A stretch of DNA of 59,824 nucleotides from Crocinitomicaceae bacterium (GCA_002723085.1 PBNK01000022.1:1-59824); one strand, 5' to 3'; shown: positions 18,232 to 29,190, counted from the first letter of the stretch. The notes: generated by a model not told the origin, from the sequence alone. Numbers and translations: made by a program.

Positions 18232-21200
18232 ATGAAAAAAATTATTTTATTTTTTATATTTTCTTTGGCGATTATCCAAAATTCTTGGGGTACCCATTTG
18301 ATTGGTGGAAGTATAGGCTACGAATACATTGGTCAAACAGCAGCTGGATATTATCGTTATAAAATAATTTTAACTACTTATACAAATTGTCAACAAACTG
18401 GTCCTAATGCAGCTAACCCCCAGTATTGGAATGGTCCTGAAGCCAATATTCAGGATGCTGGTATATACGCCCATGATGCTATAAATAACCCAACTGGCGG
18501 AGCATCAACTAAAACAAAAATTGCTGATGTTCCATTGACTTTAACAAGTTCACTTAAAATTGAACCTAATCTTCCAGCTGGATGTGGAACCGGATCAGCA
18601 ACTTGTATATTTAAAGGAGTTTATGAAGGTACAGTGGATCTTGGAACATTAGACCCAACAACCGGAATAATTTCACCAAGTTTTACTGGCTATCATGTTT
18701 TCTATGAGCGTTGTTGTAGAAACAATGTAATTGACAATTTAGATCCACTTATGTCGATGGGATTTTATGCTTACATAGCACCTGATTTGGTTACAAATAA
18801 TTCGCCTGTTTTTACAGATGATCCAGTTCCATTTCTTTGCATAGGTGATACTGTCAGTTTACTTAACTCTGCAGTTGATCCAGATGGTGATGAAATTCAA
18901 TTTAGTTTTGTAACTCCATATGATGCAAACACATCAAGTTCTAATAACCCTGCACCAAATCCTAGTAATTTTCTTCAATGGCCAATCGATAATGTTACTT
19001 ATCAATTTGGATATTCAACTGCACTACCATTTGGAGCAACTGGAGGAAGCAATATCGTTGGATCCAACGGTTTAACTAAATATTATACCACAGCGGCTGG
19101 AAATTATGTTGTTGCAGTAGAATTAAAGGAATATCGAAATAATATTTTAGTTGGTGTTTCAAGAAGAGACATTCAATTACTTGCTATAAGTTGCCCTGCT
19201 AACCCACCTCCAGAAATAAATCCTCTTGTTGGTACTACAAATCAAAATTTCAGTCTTGAAGAAGGAGAAACACTTTGTTTTGATTTTGGATATAGTGATC
19301 CAAATGGAGACAGTCTAACTTTAACAGCAAATGGTCAGATATTTGACCCTACTATTATTAATCCACCAGCAACAATAAGCCCCAACCCTATTGTTTCCCC
19401 ACCTGGAATAGACACTATGTCAACTACATTTTGTTGGACCACTTCTTGTGGTCAAAGCCAAGCATTACCTTATCAATTTCAAATTTCTGCTGAAGACCGT
19501 GGATGCCCTCCTAAAACAACTAATGCTGTATACGAAATTACCGTAAATCCTGTAGACCCTCCAACAGATATATTTGGAGATGCAGTATATTGTCAAAATG
19601 CTAATGGTTCTTATTGGACCCCTGACATTCCTGGAGTAACTTTTAACTGGTCCTTTAATGGTGGGAATATTGTTCAAAGTTTTGGAGATAGCGTAGTAGT
19701 TAATTGGACAACAGCTGGTACTGGAACTGTAATACTAAATGCTGTTAATGCATATGGATGTTCTTCACAACCAATAACTAAAACAATCACTATCACCCCT
19801 GCTCCCTCTGTAGATGTTGGTGTTGACACCTCAATTTGTGATGGAGACACTCTTTCTTTAATTGGAACCACTTCTGCCACTCCTGGATATACAGCTACAT
19901 GGTCTCCTAATTTAAATTTAAACACTCCTAATTCCATATCAACTGACGCCTCTCCAAATGACACAACCACATATTATTTAACAATTGATATTGGTGGTGG
20001 CTGTTCTGGAATAGATAGCATTCAAGTTGCAGTAATAGATAATACTATCGATGCTGGTAATGATAAAACCATTTGTGCTGGAGATACTGTTTTACTTGAG
20101 GCAATTGGAGATGGAAACACTTTCACATGGATACCAGATGATAGTTTAAATCAACCTAACAGTTCGATTACTGATGCTTGGCCAAACAACACAACAACAT
20201 ATATAATTGAATCTTCAAATTCTATATATGGATGCCTTACGACTGATACCGTAAATATATTTGTAAACCCAACACCTTCATCAAATGCCAATTTTATTCT
20301 AAATGGGAGCTGTTCTTTAATTGGAAACAATGAATATCAGATTACTCAAAACATTGGGGGACAAGGTGGATCAGCTTGGAATGATTCTTATTTAAATTTA
20401 AATCAACCTTTTCAAATTGATGTTGATTTAAATTTTGGAAACATTGACCTTAATGGTGCTGATGGAATTGCTTTTGTTCTTCAACAAACAAGTACAGCTG
20501 CAGTTTCAACAGGTGGAACTATTGGTTATGGAAACATTAACCCATCATTTGATGTTGAATTTGATACATATTGTAACTCGACCGCTTGTGGATCAACAAC
20601 AGATTATGGTGATATTCCAGCTGACCACGTTGCGATTCAAACAAATGGTATTTTGGATCACAATTCTGCCAACAACCTTGCTCCACCAATAGCTTTAGGT
20701 GCTACTGGGAATGTTGAAGATGGACTTTGGCACAATGCTAAATTCACATGGGATCCGAATACAATGCTTTTTGAAGTTTCATTTGATGGTGTAACATTAA
20801 TTTCTCAAACCATTGACATTATTAATTCTATTTTTAATGGAAATCCTAATGTGTATTGGGGCTTCACTGCTTCTACTGGCGGTGCTTCAAATGATCATAG
20901 ATTCAGATTTAATAGTGCTACTTTTTTCAACGCTTTAATTGATCAAGAAATATGTTCTGGCGACTCTCTTATTCTAAATGCACCTGTTGATGCTAACACA
21001 TACAATTGGAGTCCAAATACTGGAATTAGTGGTAATACAATTATTGATGATAACACATTAAATATACCCGAATTCTTTCCAAATTCAACAACTACTTTTT
21101 TCTTTGAAGGAATCAGCGTAGACGGATGTATATACAAAGATACTTTTGACATTAATGTCAATCCATTACCAAATGTAAATGCAGGTAACGATCAAAATAT

Positions 21201-24200
21201 ATGTTTTGGGTTAGATGCCACACTTAACTCAAGTGGGAATGCCATTACATACAGCTGGAATAATGGAGTTGTTGATGGGGTTTCATTTACACCAGTAACC
21301 ACTCAAGATTATATTTTAACAGGTGAAGATGCCAATGGATGTGTCAATTTAGATACCACAACTGTAAATGTTAATGCTCTCCCTAATGTTGATGCTGGAA
21401 ACGACATTGTAGTATGTATTGGAGATTCTACTCAGCTCAATGCTACAGGTGCTGATTCATATGCTTGGACACCTCCAAATGATTTAAGCAATGATGTGAT
21501 TTTTAATCCTTGGGCTTCTCCACCATCTACCATCCAATACAACTTAGTAGGAATAGATACCAATGGATGTATAAATCAAGATAGCATTGTCATTTCTGTA
21601 AACCCCTTACCAACTCTAAGCACTGGAATTAACCCAACAATATGCGAAGGAGATTCAGTACAGATTAATGCATTTGGAGGATCAGTTTACAACTGGATAA
21701 CTACAGATTCTATTTCTGACACAACAGTAAGTAATCCAACTGTTTGGCCCACATCAACAACCACTTATTTTGTTCTTGTTAGCGATGTAAACACGTGTGC
21801 TGACACTACATCTGTTACTGTTAATGTAAATCCAAAACCAATTGTAGATGCTGGATTAGATCAAGACATTTGTTTTGGAGACAGCACTTCACTTAACGGG
21901 TCAGGAAATGCTTCCTCTTTTTCTTGGAATAATAGTATATTAGATGGGGTAATTTTTCAGGTTGGCTCAACTCAGGAATATATTTTAACAGGTACAGATT
22001 TAAACGGATGTATTAGTTCAGATTCTGTAATAATTAATTCATTGGCATTACCAAATATTGATGCTGGAAACAACCAATCTATATGCATTGGAGATTCATT
22101 ACAGCTTAATGCATCTGGTGGTTCAAATTACATTTGGACTCCTAACACATTTATAACAGACAATACAATTGCTAATCCAATTGTTGCACCCAATGTAAAT
22201 ACTCAATATTTCGTATTAGGAACAGACACTATTGGATGCAAGAATATTGATTCTATTGATGTTACAATTAACAGTCTTCCTTCTTTAAATATTAGCAATG
22301 ACACAGCCATTTGCTTAGGAGACACTATTAATGTTATTGCTTCTGGAGGGATTCAATTTGAATGGTTAAACCTAGACTCCATTAGCAATATAAATATTTC
22401 TAATCCAAATATTTGGCCAAGTCTAACGTCTTCTTATGATGTTATTGTTACTGGTGGAAACAATTGCTTTGATACTGCGACCGTTAACATTACTGTAAAT
22501 CAATTACCTGCAATCTCAGCAGGAACAGACCAAGACATTTGTTTTGGAGATACATCAAACTTTAATGCATCAGGTGGAACCTCTTATTTATGGGATTTCA
22601 GTACTGAAATTAACTCCTTGACAGATCCTATTTCTAATGTATGGCCATTTGACACAACTACTTACTTTCTAACTGGTACAGATGGTAATGGATGTTCTAA
22701 TACAGATTCTGTTAAAATTAACGTTTTGCCTTTACCAAATGCTGAAGCCGGTCCGAATCTTTGGGTTTGTCCTGGTGGAAGTATTCAACTTGATGCTTCA
22801 GGTGGAGAGGATTACTTATGGTCTCCTACTGCATCACTAGACGACCCATCTTTAGTAAATCCTACTGCAACACCAACCGGGAACCAGTTATATCAAGTTC
22901 AAGTCACTGATTCTAACAATTGCTTAAATATAGATTCTGTACTAGTTGAAGTTTTTGCAGCTGTACCGACAGATGCTGGTGGGGATACACTTTTCATTTG
23001 TGAAAATTTGAGCATCAACTTAGGTGGAAACCCCACATCACCTCCTGGAACAATTTACACTTGGAGTCCGTCTGCTTTTGTAAATAATGATACGGACCCA
23101 AATCCTGATGCAAGTCCGATAAGTCCAACATGGTTTATCGTTGAAACATCAAACGATACTTGCTCTGGTATAGATTCTGTTTTTATAAATTTATACCCTA
23201 CAATAAACGCTGATGCCGGAATAAATCAACAAATATGCATTGGAGACTCTATTTCTCTTTTAGCATCTGGTGGTGACCAGTATTTATGGACACCTTTATT
23301 AAATAATTTAGGCGATAGTATATTGTCAAACGACACCATTAACAACCCTGCTGCATTTCCATTAGACACCACCCTATTTCATGTTACAGTAACAGATACT
23401 AATGGATGTATTGGTATAGACTCTATTGAAATCAATGTCAACCCTTTACCTAATTTTGACTTAGGGCCTGATGCCTCAATATGTTTATTTGATTCTCTAA
23501 CTCTTCAAGCAAGTGACGGAGATGTGTATTCATGGACACCTAATTATTCAATAGATTCAATAAACATTGCTAATCCAACAATATTTACCCAAGTTGACAC
23601 TACATACAATGTTGTAGTATCAGATACTAATGGTTGTGTAAATTCTGATTCAATAAATATATCAGTTCTACAATTACCAAATGTTTCTGCAGGAAATAAT
23701 GACACTATATGTTTTGGGAGTACAACTCAACTAATTGCCACTGGAGCATTAAACTACACTTGGTCACCAACAGATAGCCTTTCTAACCCATCTATTCCTT
23801 ACCCAACTGCTGACCCAAGTTTGGATATTGATTATATTGTTTTTGGAACTGATGGTCAAGGATGTTCTAACAGTGATACAGTAAGCATTATTGTTCTACC
23901 TCTTCCTAATGCCTTTGCAGGAAATGACACTTCTATTTGTCCGGGTCAGTCTACTCCATTAAACGCTACTGGAGGAGTTAGTTATAAATGGATAACTAAT
24001 ATAAATTTAACCAATTTCCTAATTGCTAACCCTATAGCTTCTCCAACTAACAGTACAGAATATATTGTGCAAGTCACTGACTCAAATAATTGTCAAACTA
24101 CAGATACCGTTTTGGTAAATATATTTGCTCCAGCTAATGCAGATGCTGGATTTAACATTAGTTCTTGTGCAAATACACCTGTTCAATTAAATGCTTCTGG

Positions 24201-25101
24201 TGGTGAATTATACAATTGGTCACCTTCAAATTATGTGAATCATGACACTATTTACAATCCATTAGCATTTCCAGATCAAGATATGGATTTTATAGTTGAA
24301 GTAACCGACTCAAATGGATGTATGGATATTGACACAATGAGAATTACAGTATTTACCATATTTATTGATAACGACACATTATTTTGTATTGGAGATTCAA
24401 TGCAAGCAAATGTTGGAGGTGATCCAGCCACAATATTTAACTGGAGCCCAACTACTGGCGTTTCGGATAGTTCTAGTTTTGAACCATGGTTAAGCCCTAT
24501 AGTTACTACTTTATATACTGTTACTGCAACTAATGCTCAGGGTTGTACTTTCCAAGATGATATACTTATTGAAGTTCCTAATCCAATAGCAAGTTTTGAC
24601 ACCTCTCAATTAGCAGGATGTGAAGGGGTAGTCATTAATTTCACAAACACATCCGATTCTGACCTATCTTTTGTATGGAATTTTAGTGATGGTGGAAATT
24701 CAATAGAAAACGAAGTGGAAAGAGTATTTGATTTTAATCAATTGATCGGTGCAGTTTTAGAAGTTACTGACCAATATGGATGTCAGGATACAGCAACCTA
24801 TAATTACAATTCATTAGGTTTTGATGATTATTTTAATATTGATAAAATTCCAAATGTATTCACTCCAAATGATGATGACAATAATGATGTTTTTGAAATA
24901 AAAGTTGCTGGAAAATTATACGAATGTACAGTTTTAAAAATATATAACCGTTGGGGTCAAGTTCAATTCTTATCAACAGGGAATAACATAAAATGGGACG
25001 GAAGAAATAGTGTGGGAGTAGCTGTTCCAAATGGAACTTACTTTTATACTTTAACCATCAAAGAAAAAGAATATAGTGGCTCTATAAATGTTTTTAAATA
25101 A
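18232..25101 (+). CDS. Giant T9SS type B adhesin-like protein with L-type lectin and about 19 Ig-like repeats
   Basis: A 2289-residue exported protein. The signal peptide ends near residue 20 (NSWG); then comes the Bacteroidota surface-protein start THLIGGSIGYEYIG. Two Ig-like units (near 530 and 605) precede an L-type (legume) lectin-like domain at about 686-903 (GADGIAFVLQQ, DVEFDTYCN, DHVAIQ, LWHNAKFTWD). About 17 more Ig-like units of 71-82 residues follow to about 2115, each starting with a D/N-x-x-IC-x-GD motif and holding a W(T/S)P segment. A PKD-like unit (VWNFSDGG) precedes the type B sorting tail at about 2202-2289 (PNVFTPNDDDNNDVF, YNRWGQ, WDGR, GTYFYTL). Architecture fits a cell-surface adhesin or gliding adhesin; the glycan target is unknown. 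Confidence 0.93.
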   Translation: MKKIILFFIFSLAIIQNSWGTHLIGGSIGYEYIGQTAAGYYRYKIILTTYTNCQQTGPNAANPQYWNGPEANIQDAGIYAHDAINNPTGGASTKTKIADVPLTLTSSLKIEPNLPAGCGTGSATCIFKGVYEGTVDLGTLDPTTGIISPSFTGYHVFYERCCRNNVIDNLDPLMSMGFYAYIAPDLVTNNSPVFTDDPVPFLCIGDTVSLLNSAVDPDGDEIQFSFVTPYDANTSSSNNPAPNPSNFLQWPIDNVTYQFGYSTALPFGATGGSNIVGSNGLTKYYTTAAGNYVVAVELKEYRNNILVGVSRRDIQLLAISCPANPPPEINPLVGTTNQNFSLEEGETLCFDFGYSDPNGDSLTLTANGQIFDPTIINPPATISPNPIVSPPGIDTMSTTFCWTTSCGQSQALPYQFQISAEDRGCPPKTTNAVYEITVNPVDPPTDIFGDAVYCQNANGSYWTPDIPGVTFNWSFNGGNIVQSFGDSVVVNWTTAGTGTVILNAVNAYGCSSQPITKTITITPAPSVDVGVDTSICDGDTLSLIGTTSATPGYTATWSPNLNLNTPNSISTDASPNDTTTYYLTIDIGGGCSGIDSIQVAVIDNTIDAGNDKTICAGDTVLLEAIGDGNTFTWIPDDSLNQPNSSITDAWPNNTTTYIIESSNSIYGCLTTDTVNIFVNPTPSSNANFILNGSCSLIGNNEYQITQNIGGQGGSAWNDSYLNLNQPFQIDVDLNFGNIDLNGADGIAFVLQQTSTAAVSTGGTIGYGNINPSFDVEFDTYCNSTACGSTTDYGDIPADHVAIQTNGILDHNSANNLAPPIALGATGNVEDGLWHNAKFTWDPNTMLFEVSFDGVTLISQTIDIINSIFNGNPNVYWGFTASTGGASNDHRFRFNSATFFNALIDQEICSGDSLILNAPVDANTYNWSPNTGISGNTIIDDNTLNIPEFFPNSTTTFFFEGISVDGCIYKDTFDINVNPLPNVNAGNDQNICFGLDATLNSSGNAITYSWNNGVVDGVSFTPVTTQDYILTGEDANGCVNLDTTTVNVNALPNVDAGNDIVVCIGDSTQLNATGADSYAWTPPNDLSNDVIFNPWASPPSTIQYNLVGIDTNGCINQDSIVISVNPLPTLSTGINPTICEGDSVQINAFGGSVYNWITTDSISDTTVSNPTVWPTSTTTYFVLVSDVNTCADTTSVTVNVNPKPIVDAGLDQDICFGDSTSLNGSGNASSFSWNNSILDGVIFQVGSTQEYILTGTDLNGCISSDSVIINSLALPNIDAGNNQSICIGDSLQLNASGGSNYIWTPNTFITDNTIANPIVAPNVNTQYFVLGTDTIGCKNIDSIDVTINSLPSLNISNDTAICLGDTINVIASGGIQFEWLNLDSISNINISNPNIWPSLTSSYDVIVTGGNNCFDTATVNITVNQLPAISAGTDQDICFGDTSNFNASGGTSYLWDFSTEINSLTDPISNVWPFDTTTYFLTGTDGNGCSNTDSVKINVLPLPNAEAGPNLWVCPGGSIQLDASGGEDYLWSPTASLDDPSLVNPTATPTGNQLYQVQVTDSNNCLNIDSVLVEVFAAVPTDAGGDTLFICENLSINLGGNPTSPPGTIYTWSPSAFVNNDTDPNPDASPISPTWFIVETSNDTCSGIDSVFINLYPTINADAGINQQICIGDSISLLASGGDQYLWTPLLNNLGDSILSNDTINNPAAFPLDTTLFHVTVTDTNGCIGIDSIEINVNPLPNFDLGPDASICLFDSLTLQASDGDVYSWTPNYSIDSINIANPTIFTQVDTTYNVVVSDTNGCVNSDSINISVLQLPNVSAGNNDTICFGSTTQLIATGALNYTWSPTDSLSNPSIPYPTADPSLDIDYIVFGTDGQGCSNSDTVSIIVLPLPNAFAGNDTSICPGQSTPLNATGGVSYKWITNINLTNFLIANPIASPTNSTEYIVQVTDSNNCQTTDTVLVNIFAPANADAGFNISSCANTPVQLNASGGELYNWSPSNYVNHDTIYNPLAFPDQDMDFIVEVTDSNGCMDIDTMRITVFTIFIDNDTLFCIGDSMQANVGGDPATIFNWSPTTGVSDSSSFEPWLSPIVTTLYTVTATNAQGCTFQDDILIEVPNPIASFDTSQLAGCEGVVINFTNTSDSDLSFVWNFSDGGNSIENEVERVFDFNQLIGAVLEVTDQYGCQDTATYNYNSLGFDDYFNIDKIPNVFTPNDDDNNDVFEIKVAGKLYECTVLKIYNRWGQVQFLSTGNNIKWDGRNSVGVAVPNGTYFYTLTIKEKEYSGSINVFK
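20932..24590 (+). repeat. Coding array of about 17 Ig-like repeats
   Basis: Within the giant cargo gene, units of about 215-245 bases recur; at protein level each begins with a cysteine motif (ICxGD and variants such as VCPGG, ICLFD, SCANT) and ends with an LPN linker. Repeat starts lie near residues 904, 986, 1058, 1136, 1210, 1281, 1357, 1433, 1508, 1585, 1665, 1747, 1823, 1899, 1974 and 2048. The DNA copies are diverged, so this is an old expansion rather than a recent tandem duplication. Confidence 0.85.
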
Positions 25102-25950
25102 ATGCATTTAAGGTTATTTATATTATTTTTCATATTGTCATTTACTAATTTAATGTCTCAAAACTCAGTTGAATATTTTGGCCATAGAGGTTGTCGTGGA
25201 TTATATCCTGAAAATACTATTAATGGATTTAAAAAAGCTATTGATTTAGGTGTTGATGGAATTGAGTGGGATGTTGTAGTTAATAAAGACAATCAACTTG
25301 TTATTTCTCACGAACCTTATATAGACTCTAATTATTGCATTAAAACTAATAGCAATAAAATAAACTCTGAAACAAACATTTATAAAATGAGTTTAAGTGA
25401 TGTGAAAATGTATGACTGCGGAATTAAAGGAAATAAATATTTTCCCGATCAAGAGAAAATTTCAGAAACAAAACCATCTTTCAAAGAAGCAGAAAAAGAG
25501 TTGATTGATTTTAAAGGCAAAATTCTTTTTGAAATAAAATCTAAATCAAGTCACTATGGCACCTATCAACCTCATCCGAAAGAATATGCAAAAATTATAT
25601 ATAATGAAACAAAAAATAGTTTTTTGCTTAACCAAATTATTTTCATGTCATTTGACCCTGAGATTTTAAATGAATTACAAAAAATACATTCTAAATCTAA
25701 ATTTATTTTACTCGGCTTTAATCCTTTGGTTTCATATACAAAATTGATTAGCTATTTAAAGTTTAAACCTTTTGCAATAGGGTTAAACTATGCAATAATA
25801 TCTACCAAAACCTTATTGGCTGCCCACAAAGACAACATTAAAGTTTATGCATGGACAGTTAACGATAAAGAAAAAGGAGAACAACTTATAGAAAAAGGAG
25901 TTGATGGGATTATTACGGATTTTCCAAATTATTTTATCTCAACTCATTAA
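25102..25950 (+). CDS. Exported glycerophosphodiester phosphodiesterase (GlpQ/UgpQ type)
   Basis: Hydrolyses glycerophosphodiesters to an alcohol and glycerol-3-phosphate. The 282-residue protein has a signal peptide ending LMSQ, so it should act in the periplasm or outside the cell. Catalytic and Ca-binding motifs of the GDPD TIM barrel are visible: YFGHRGCRGLYPENT, then GVDGIEWDVVV, and SHEPYID; the end shows VYAWTVND and GVDGIITDFPN. The insert around residues 135-175 is typical of the GlpQ branch. The ATG follows the stop of the giant adhesin with no gap. Its product could feed GlpD. The gene end overlaps the convergent helicase gene by 4 bases. Confidence 0.94.
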   Translation: MHLRLFILFFILSFTNLMSQNSVEYFGHRGCRGLYPENTINGFKKAIDLGVDGIEWDVVVNKDNQLVISHEPYIDSNYCIKTNSNKINSETNIYKMSLSDVKMYDCGIKGNKYFPDQEKISETKPSFKEAEKELIDFKGKILFEIKSKSSHYGTYQPHPKEYAKIIYNETKNSFLLNQIIFMSFDPEILNELQKIHSKSKFILLGFNPLVSYTKLISYLKFKPFAIGLNYAIISTKTLLAAHKDNIKVYAWTVNDKEKGEQLIEKGVDGIITDFPNYFISTH

Positions 25951-28900
25951 ACTTTTATGAGTTTAACTGATGGGATGTATAATAAATATCCCTTACAATT
26001 TAAATATCCTGCAATTTTAAGTGCTTTAATGTATTTTTTTACTTGATCTATATTTTTGGGATCTTCATTACCTGTTTTATAGTCTAATACAAAAACATTA
26101 CCTTTTTTATCAATAATAAGTTTATCAATTATATACTTACTATTATCAGATAAATTTATTTCACGTTCATTGTAAATTATTGAATTTGAATCAAATAAAA
26201 AATCAAGGTCTGGATTATTTGAAATTAAATTTAATACACAATTGAATTCATCAAAATGTTCCTTTGAAATATGATTAGACAAATAAAGTTCTTTGTTAAG
26301 CTCAAACCCTGGTTGAAAATCAGTATAAATTTTCTCCATAATTAAATGAAAAAAATCACCATATAATATTTTATCATTTTTATAAAACCCTTTGGGCAAA
26401 ATAAAAGGTAAACTATTGACTAAAGATGAATCAATAAATTCAACTACTTTATCATTAGAAAATTTTTGTTCTGAATTAATTTTAGACTCAAATTCCCCTA
26501 TAATTAATTGATTTTGATTTATATCATAAGAATTATGATTAACAACGAAATTATAAACATAATCAGAAACATTATTAAGTTTTGTTGTTGGATTTAAACA
26601 TACATATAGTTGTTCAACAGCCCTAGTAAAACCTACGTAATACAAATTAATATTATCTAAAAATAAAAGTTCCTGCTCTTTTTTGAATATTTCAATTGAT
26701 TGTAATTTGGTTAAACTAGTTCTTGTCATTGGAGAAATAAAATTAGAAATGCCTAAGTCATTAGTAATTATATTATTTAACCATGTGTAATTTGCATTGT
26801 TAGATTTAGAATTGCTCCATGAACCAAATGGCATAATAACAATTGGGAACTCTAACCCTTTAGACTTATGTATTGTAATTATTCTAACTGCATCTTGATT
26901 TCCTGTATCTACAGAAATTTTTTCTTCTTTTTCTTTCCACATCTCTAAAACATCATGCATAGTACATGGATTAAGATAAAAGAAGTCCCATGTTAATTCT
27001 AATAATTTATCTATATATGGGTCAACTATATCAATTTTTAATTTTTGAATAACATAATTGATTTTCCCCATTACAGGCAATGAAAAATAATAGTTTAAAT
27101 CAATTTCTTGAAGATGAAATAATAAGTCATTCAAAGAAAAATCATTTATGTTCATATAAATTGAATTCCAATCAAATGCTTTATGCTTAAATTTTGAATC
27201 AGACTCCAACCTTTTAAGTATAAACAACTTAGAATGGTCATTTTGAATTTCAAGAAATTTGATAAAATGGAATAAAAATTTAAATTCAAGAGAACTGCTT
27301 AAAAACACACTATCATCAGAAACAAAAGGAATATATAACTCTTTAAAAACTTCACCAACAAGCATCCCTTCTTTTTTCACCCTAACTAATACATTTATAT
27401 CGCTATAGTAAAATCCTTTTTCAATTAATAATTCAATCTTTTTATTTAAATAACTCTTTAAATCAAATTGTTTTTTATCAATGACATTAAACTCAACTCT
27501 TCCAATATTTTTTTTTACAACATTCTGCTTTACATCTTTATAAATTTTTGAAATTGAAGAATGATCAAATTGTTTAGATATGTCTAGAAAAAGTTCACTA
27601 TTAAAATTAACAATTGACTTTGCTGACCTATAATTATCATCCAGTTTATGTGGTATATGATGTTGAACTAATAATGAAGCAAACTCATGTTTGCTAGAAT
27701 CAATTTTTGGTAAATTCACAAATTGTTGAACATCTCCATCTCTCCATCTATAAATTGCTTGTTTAGCATCACCCACAATTAAATTTTTCCCTCCACTTGA
27801 TAAAGACTCATGAACAAGTGGCAGCAAGTTATTCCATTGCTTTGTTGACGTATCTTGAAATTCATCAATTAATACATGACTAAATTTCGAACCTAACCTT
27901 TCGTAAATAAATCCAGCCGGTTCATTTTCTATGATTTTACTAATTAGTTGATTAAAATCTGAAATAAGCACAACCCCTTTATCTTGTTTAGTTTGTTCAA
28001 TTTTTTCCATAAGGATAAACACTAACGAAAATGCAGTAAAATGCTTATTCATTTCCTGATACTTAAAGTATTCACCTATTTCTATTACTAAATTAGAGGC
28101 AATTTTAGATAATTTAGGACCATATTTTAATGCAGATGAATCATTTAAGTAAGCCTTATTAAACCATTTTTCTTCATCAACCCACTTAGTGATTTTTTCA
28201 AAGAATTTAAATTCAATGTTCCCATTATCATTAAACACATTAAAAATTAAAGGAAACCTATTTCTAGAAAAAGCTTTATCAGATAACCCAGATTCAATGA
28301 TTAGGTCTTTTCCTTTTATAGAAATTTCTTGAATTGCATTAATGCTATATTTAAATTGTTTTATTAATGAATTTCTTAAATGAGAAAACTCTTCAATATT
28401 TAATTTTTCCAACACATCTAATCTTTCGTCTCTATCAGATTTAAAAAGTAAATTTTTAAACATATTTAACTGTCTCTCAAGATTAAAGTTTTCACTTTTT
28501 CTAACAGATTCATCAACCATATCATTTAGATATTTTGTCAATACTTTATCTTCCCCAATAAGATCTAAAAGACTAACAATACAATCTTCCAAAAAATCTT
28601 CTTCCTCAAGATCAATATCATATTGAAATGAAAGGCCTAATTCTTTAGAAAAACTTTTAATTATTTTATGTGTGAAACGATCAATTGTTAAAATATTTAA
28701 ATCGCTATAATTATGAATTATTTTACCTAATATAAATTCAGACCTTTTAATAATTTCAGAAGAGTCTAAATTTAATTCTTTATTCAAATAATTCAACACC
28801 TCATGCTTTTCACCAACGCTTAACTCTTCAAGAGTAGAAATAATTCTAAACTTCATTTCCTCAGCTGCCTTATTTGTAAAAGTTATGGCTAAAATGGTTT

Positions 28901-29027
28901 TGAAAGAGTAATCGGAACTTGAAGAAAATAAAAGTTTTAAAAAAACATTTACAAGGGTATGGGTTTTACCAGATCCAGCAGATGATTTATAAACATCAAA
29001 ACTATTTTCACTAATAACATTATTCAT
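25947..29027 (-). CDS. UvrD/RecB-type helicase-nuclease (AddA-like)
   Basis: A 1026-residue superfamily 1 helicase with a C-terminal RecB nuclease domain, expected to process double-strand DNA ends for recombination. Motif I is SSAGSGKTHT at the N-terminus; Ia-like ILAITFTNKAAEEM follows; motif II is VLIDEFQDT; motif III/IV include VGDAKQAIYRWRDGD; motif V/VI include TIHKSKGLEFPIVI and YVGFTRA. The nuclease has FHLIMEKIY and FVLDYKTG (Asp and Lys of PD-(D/E)XK). The likely partner is the AddB-like protein at 31558-34281 on the other strand. Length and layout match Bacteroidota AddA-like proteins; the pair has housekeeping repair as its best-supported role. Confidence 0.93.
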   Translation of the reverse strand: MNNVISENSFDVYKSSAGSGKTHTLVNVFLKLLFSSSSDYSFKTILAITFTNKAAEEMKFRIISTLEELSVGEKHEVLNYLNKELNLDSSEIIKRSEFILGKIIHNYSDLNILTIDRFTHKIIKSFSKELGLSFQYDIDLEEEDFLEDCIVSLLDLIGEDKVLTKYLNDMVDESVRKSENFNLERQLNMFKNLLFKSDRDERLDVLEKLNIEEFSHLRNSLIKQFKYSINAIQEISIKGKDLIIESGLSDKAFSRNRFPLIFNVFNDNGNIEFKFFEKITKWVDEEKWFNKAYLNDSSALKYGPKLSKIASNLVIEIGEYFKYQEMNKHFTAFSLVFILMEKIEQTKQDKGVVLISDFNQLISKIIENEPAGFIYERLGSKFSHVLIDEFQDTSTKQWNNLLPLVHESLSSGGKNLIVGDAKQAIYRWRDGDVQQFVNLPKIDSSKHEFASLLVQHHIPHKLDDNYRSAKSIVNFNSELFLDISKQFDHSSISKIYKDVKQNVVKKNIGRVEFNVIDKKQFDLKSYLNKKIELLIEKGFYYSDINVLVRVKKEGMLVGEVFKELYIPFVSDDSVFLSSSLEFKFLFHFIKFLEIQNDHSKLFILKRLESDSKFKHKAFDWNSIYMNINDFSLNDLLFHLQEIDLNYYFSLPVMGKINYVIQKLKIDIVDPYIDKLLELTWDFFYLNPCTMHDVLEMWKEKEEKISVDTGNQDAVRIITIHKSKGLEFPIVIMPFGSWSNSKSNNANYTWLNNIITNDLGISNFISPMTRTSLTKLQSIEIFKKEQELLFLDNINLYYVGFTRAVEQLYVCLNPTTKLNNVSDYVYNFVVNHNSYDINQNQLIIGEFESKINSEQKFSNDKVVEFIDSSLVNSLPFILPKGFYKNDKILYGDFFHLIMEKIYTDFQPGFELNKELYLSNHISKEHFDEFNCVLNLISNNPDLDFLFDSNSIIYNEREINLSDNSKYIIDKLIIDKKGNVFVLDYKTGNEDPKNIDQVKKYIKALKIAGYLNCKGYLLYIPSVKLIKV

Positions 29028-29190
29028 ATTTTATGAAAGGTAATTTTTAAGAACATAAAATATTTATGCGCTTAGTTTATAATTTAAATCAAACATTAAA
29101 TGATATCCATAAATTTAAACAAACCAATGAACAACTAGTAAAATTTATAATTTTAAAAATATATTATTACATTACGTTAAACTAAATGTT

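Noticed and set aside
19465-19970. Minus-strand open frames inside the giant adhesin gene
   Set aside because: They lie antisense to the clear adhesin frame and match no family.
20932-24590. Periodic repeats that could suggest a CRISPR array
   Set aside because: The period is over 200 bases, copies are diverged, and they lie in frame in one long gene encoding Ig-like domains.
29028-29190. Possible small RNA or tRNA in the divergent gap before the MbnP-like gene
   Set aside because: Only AT-rich sequence with short dyads (for example AAAATT/AATTTT near 29140-29154); no cloverleaf and no clear promoter box was found.
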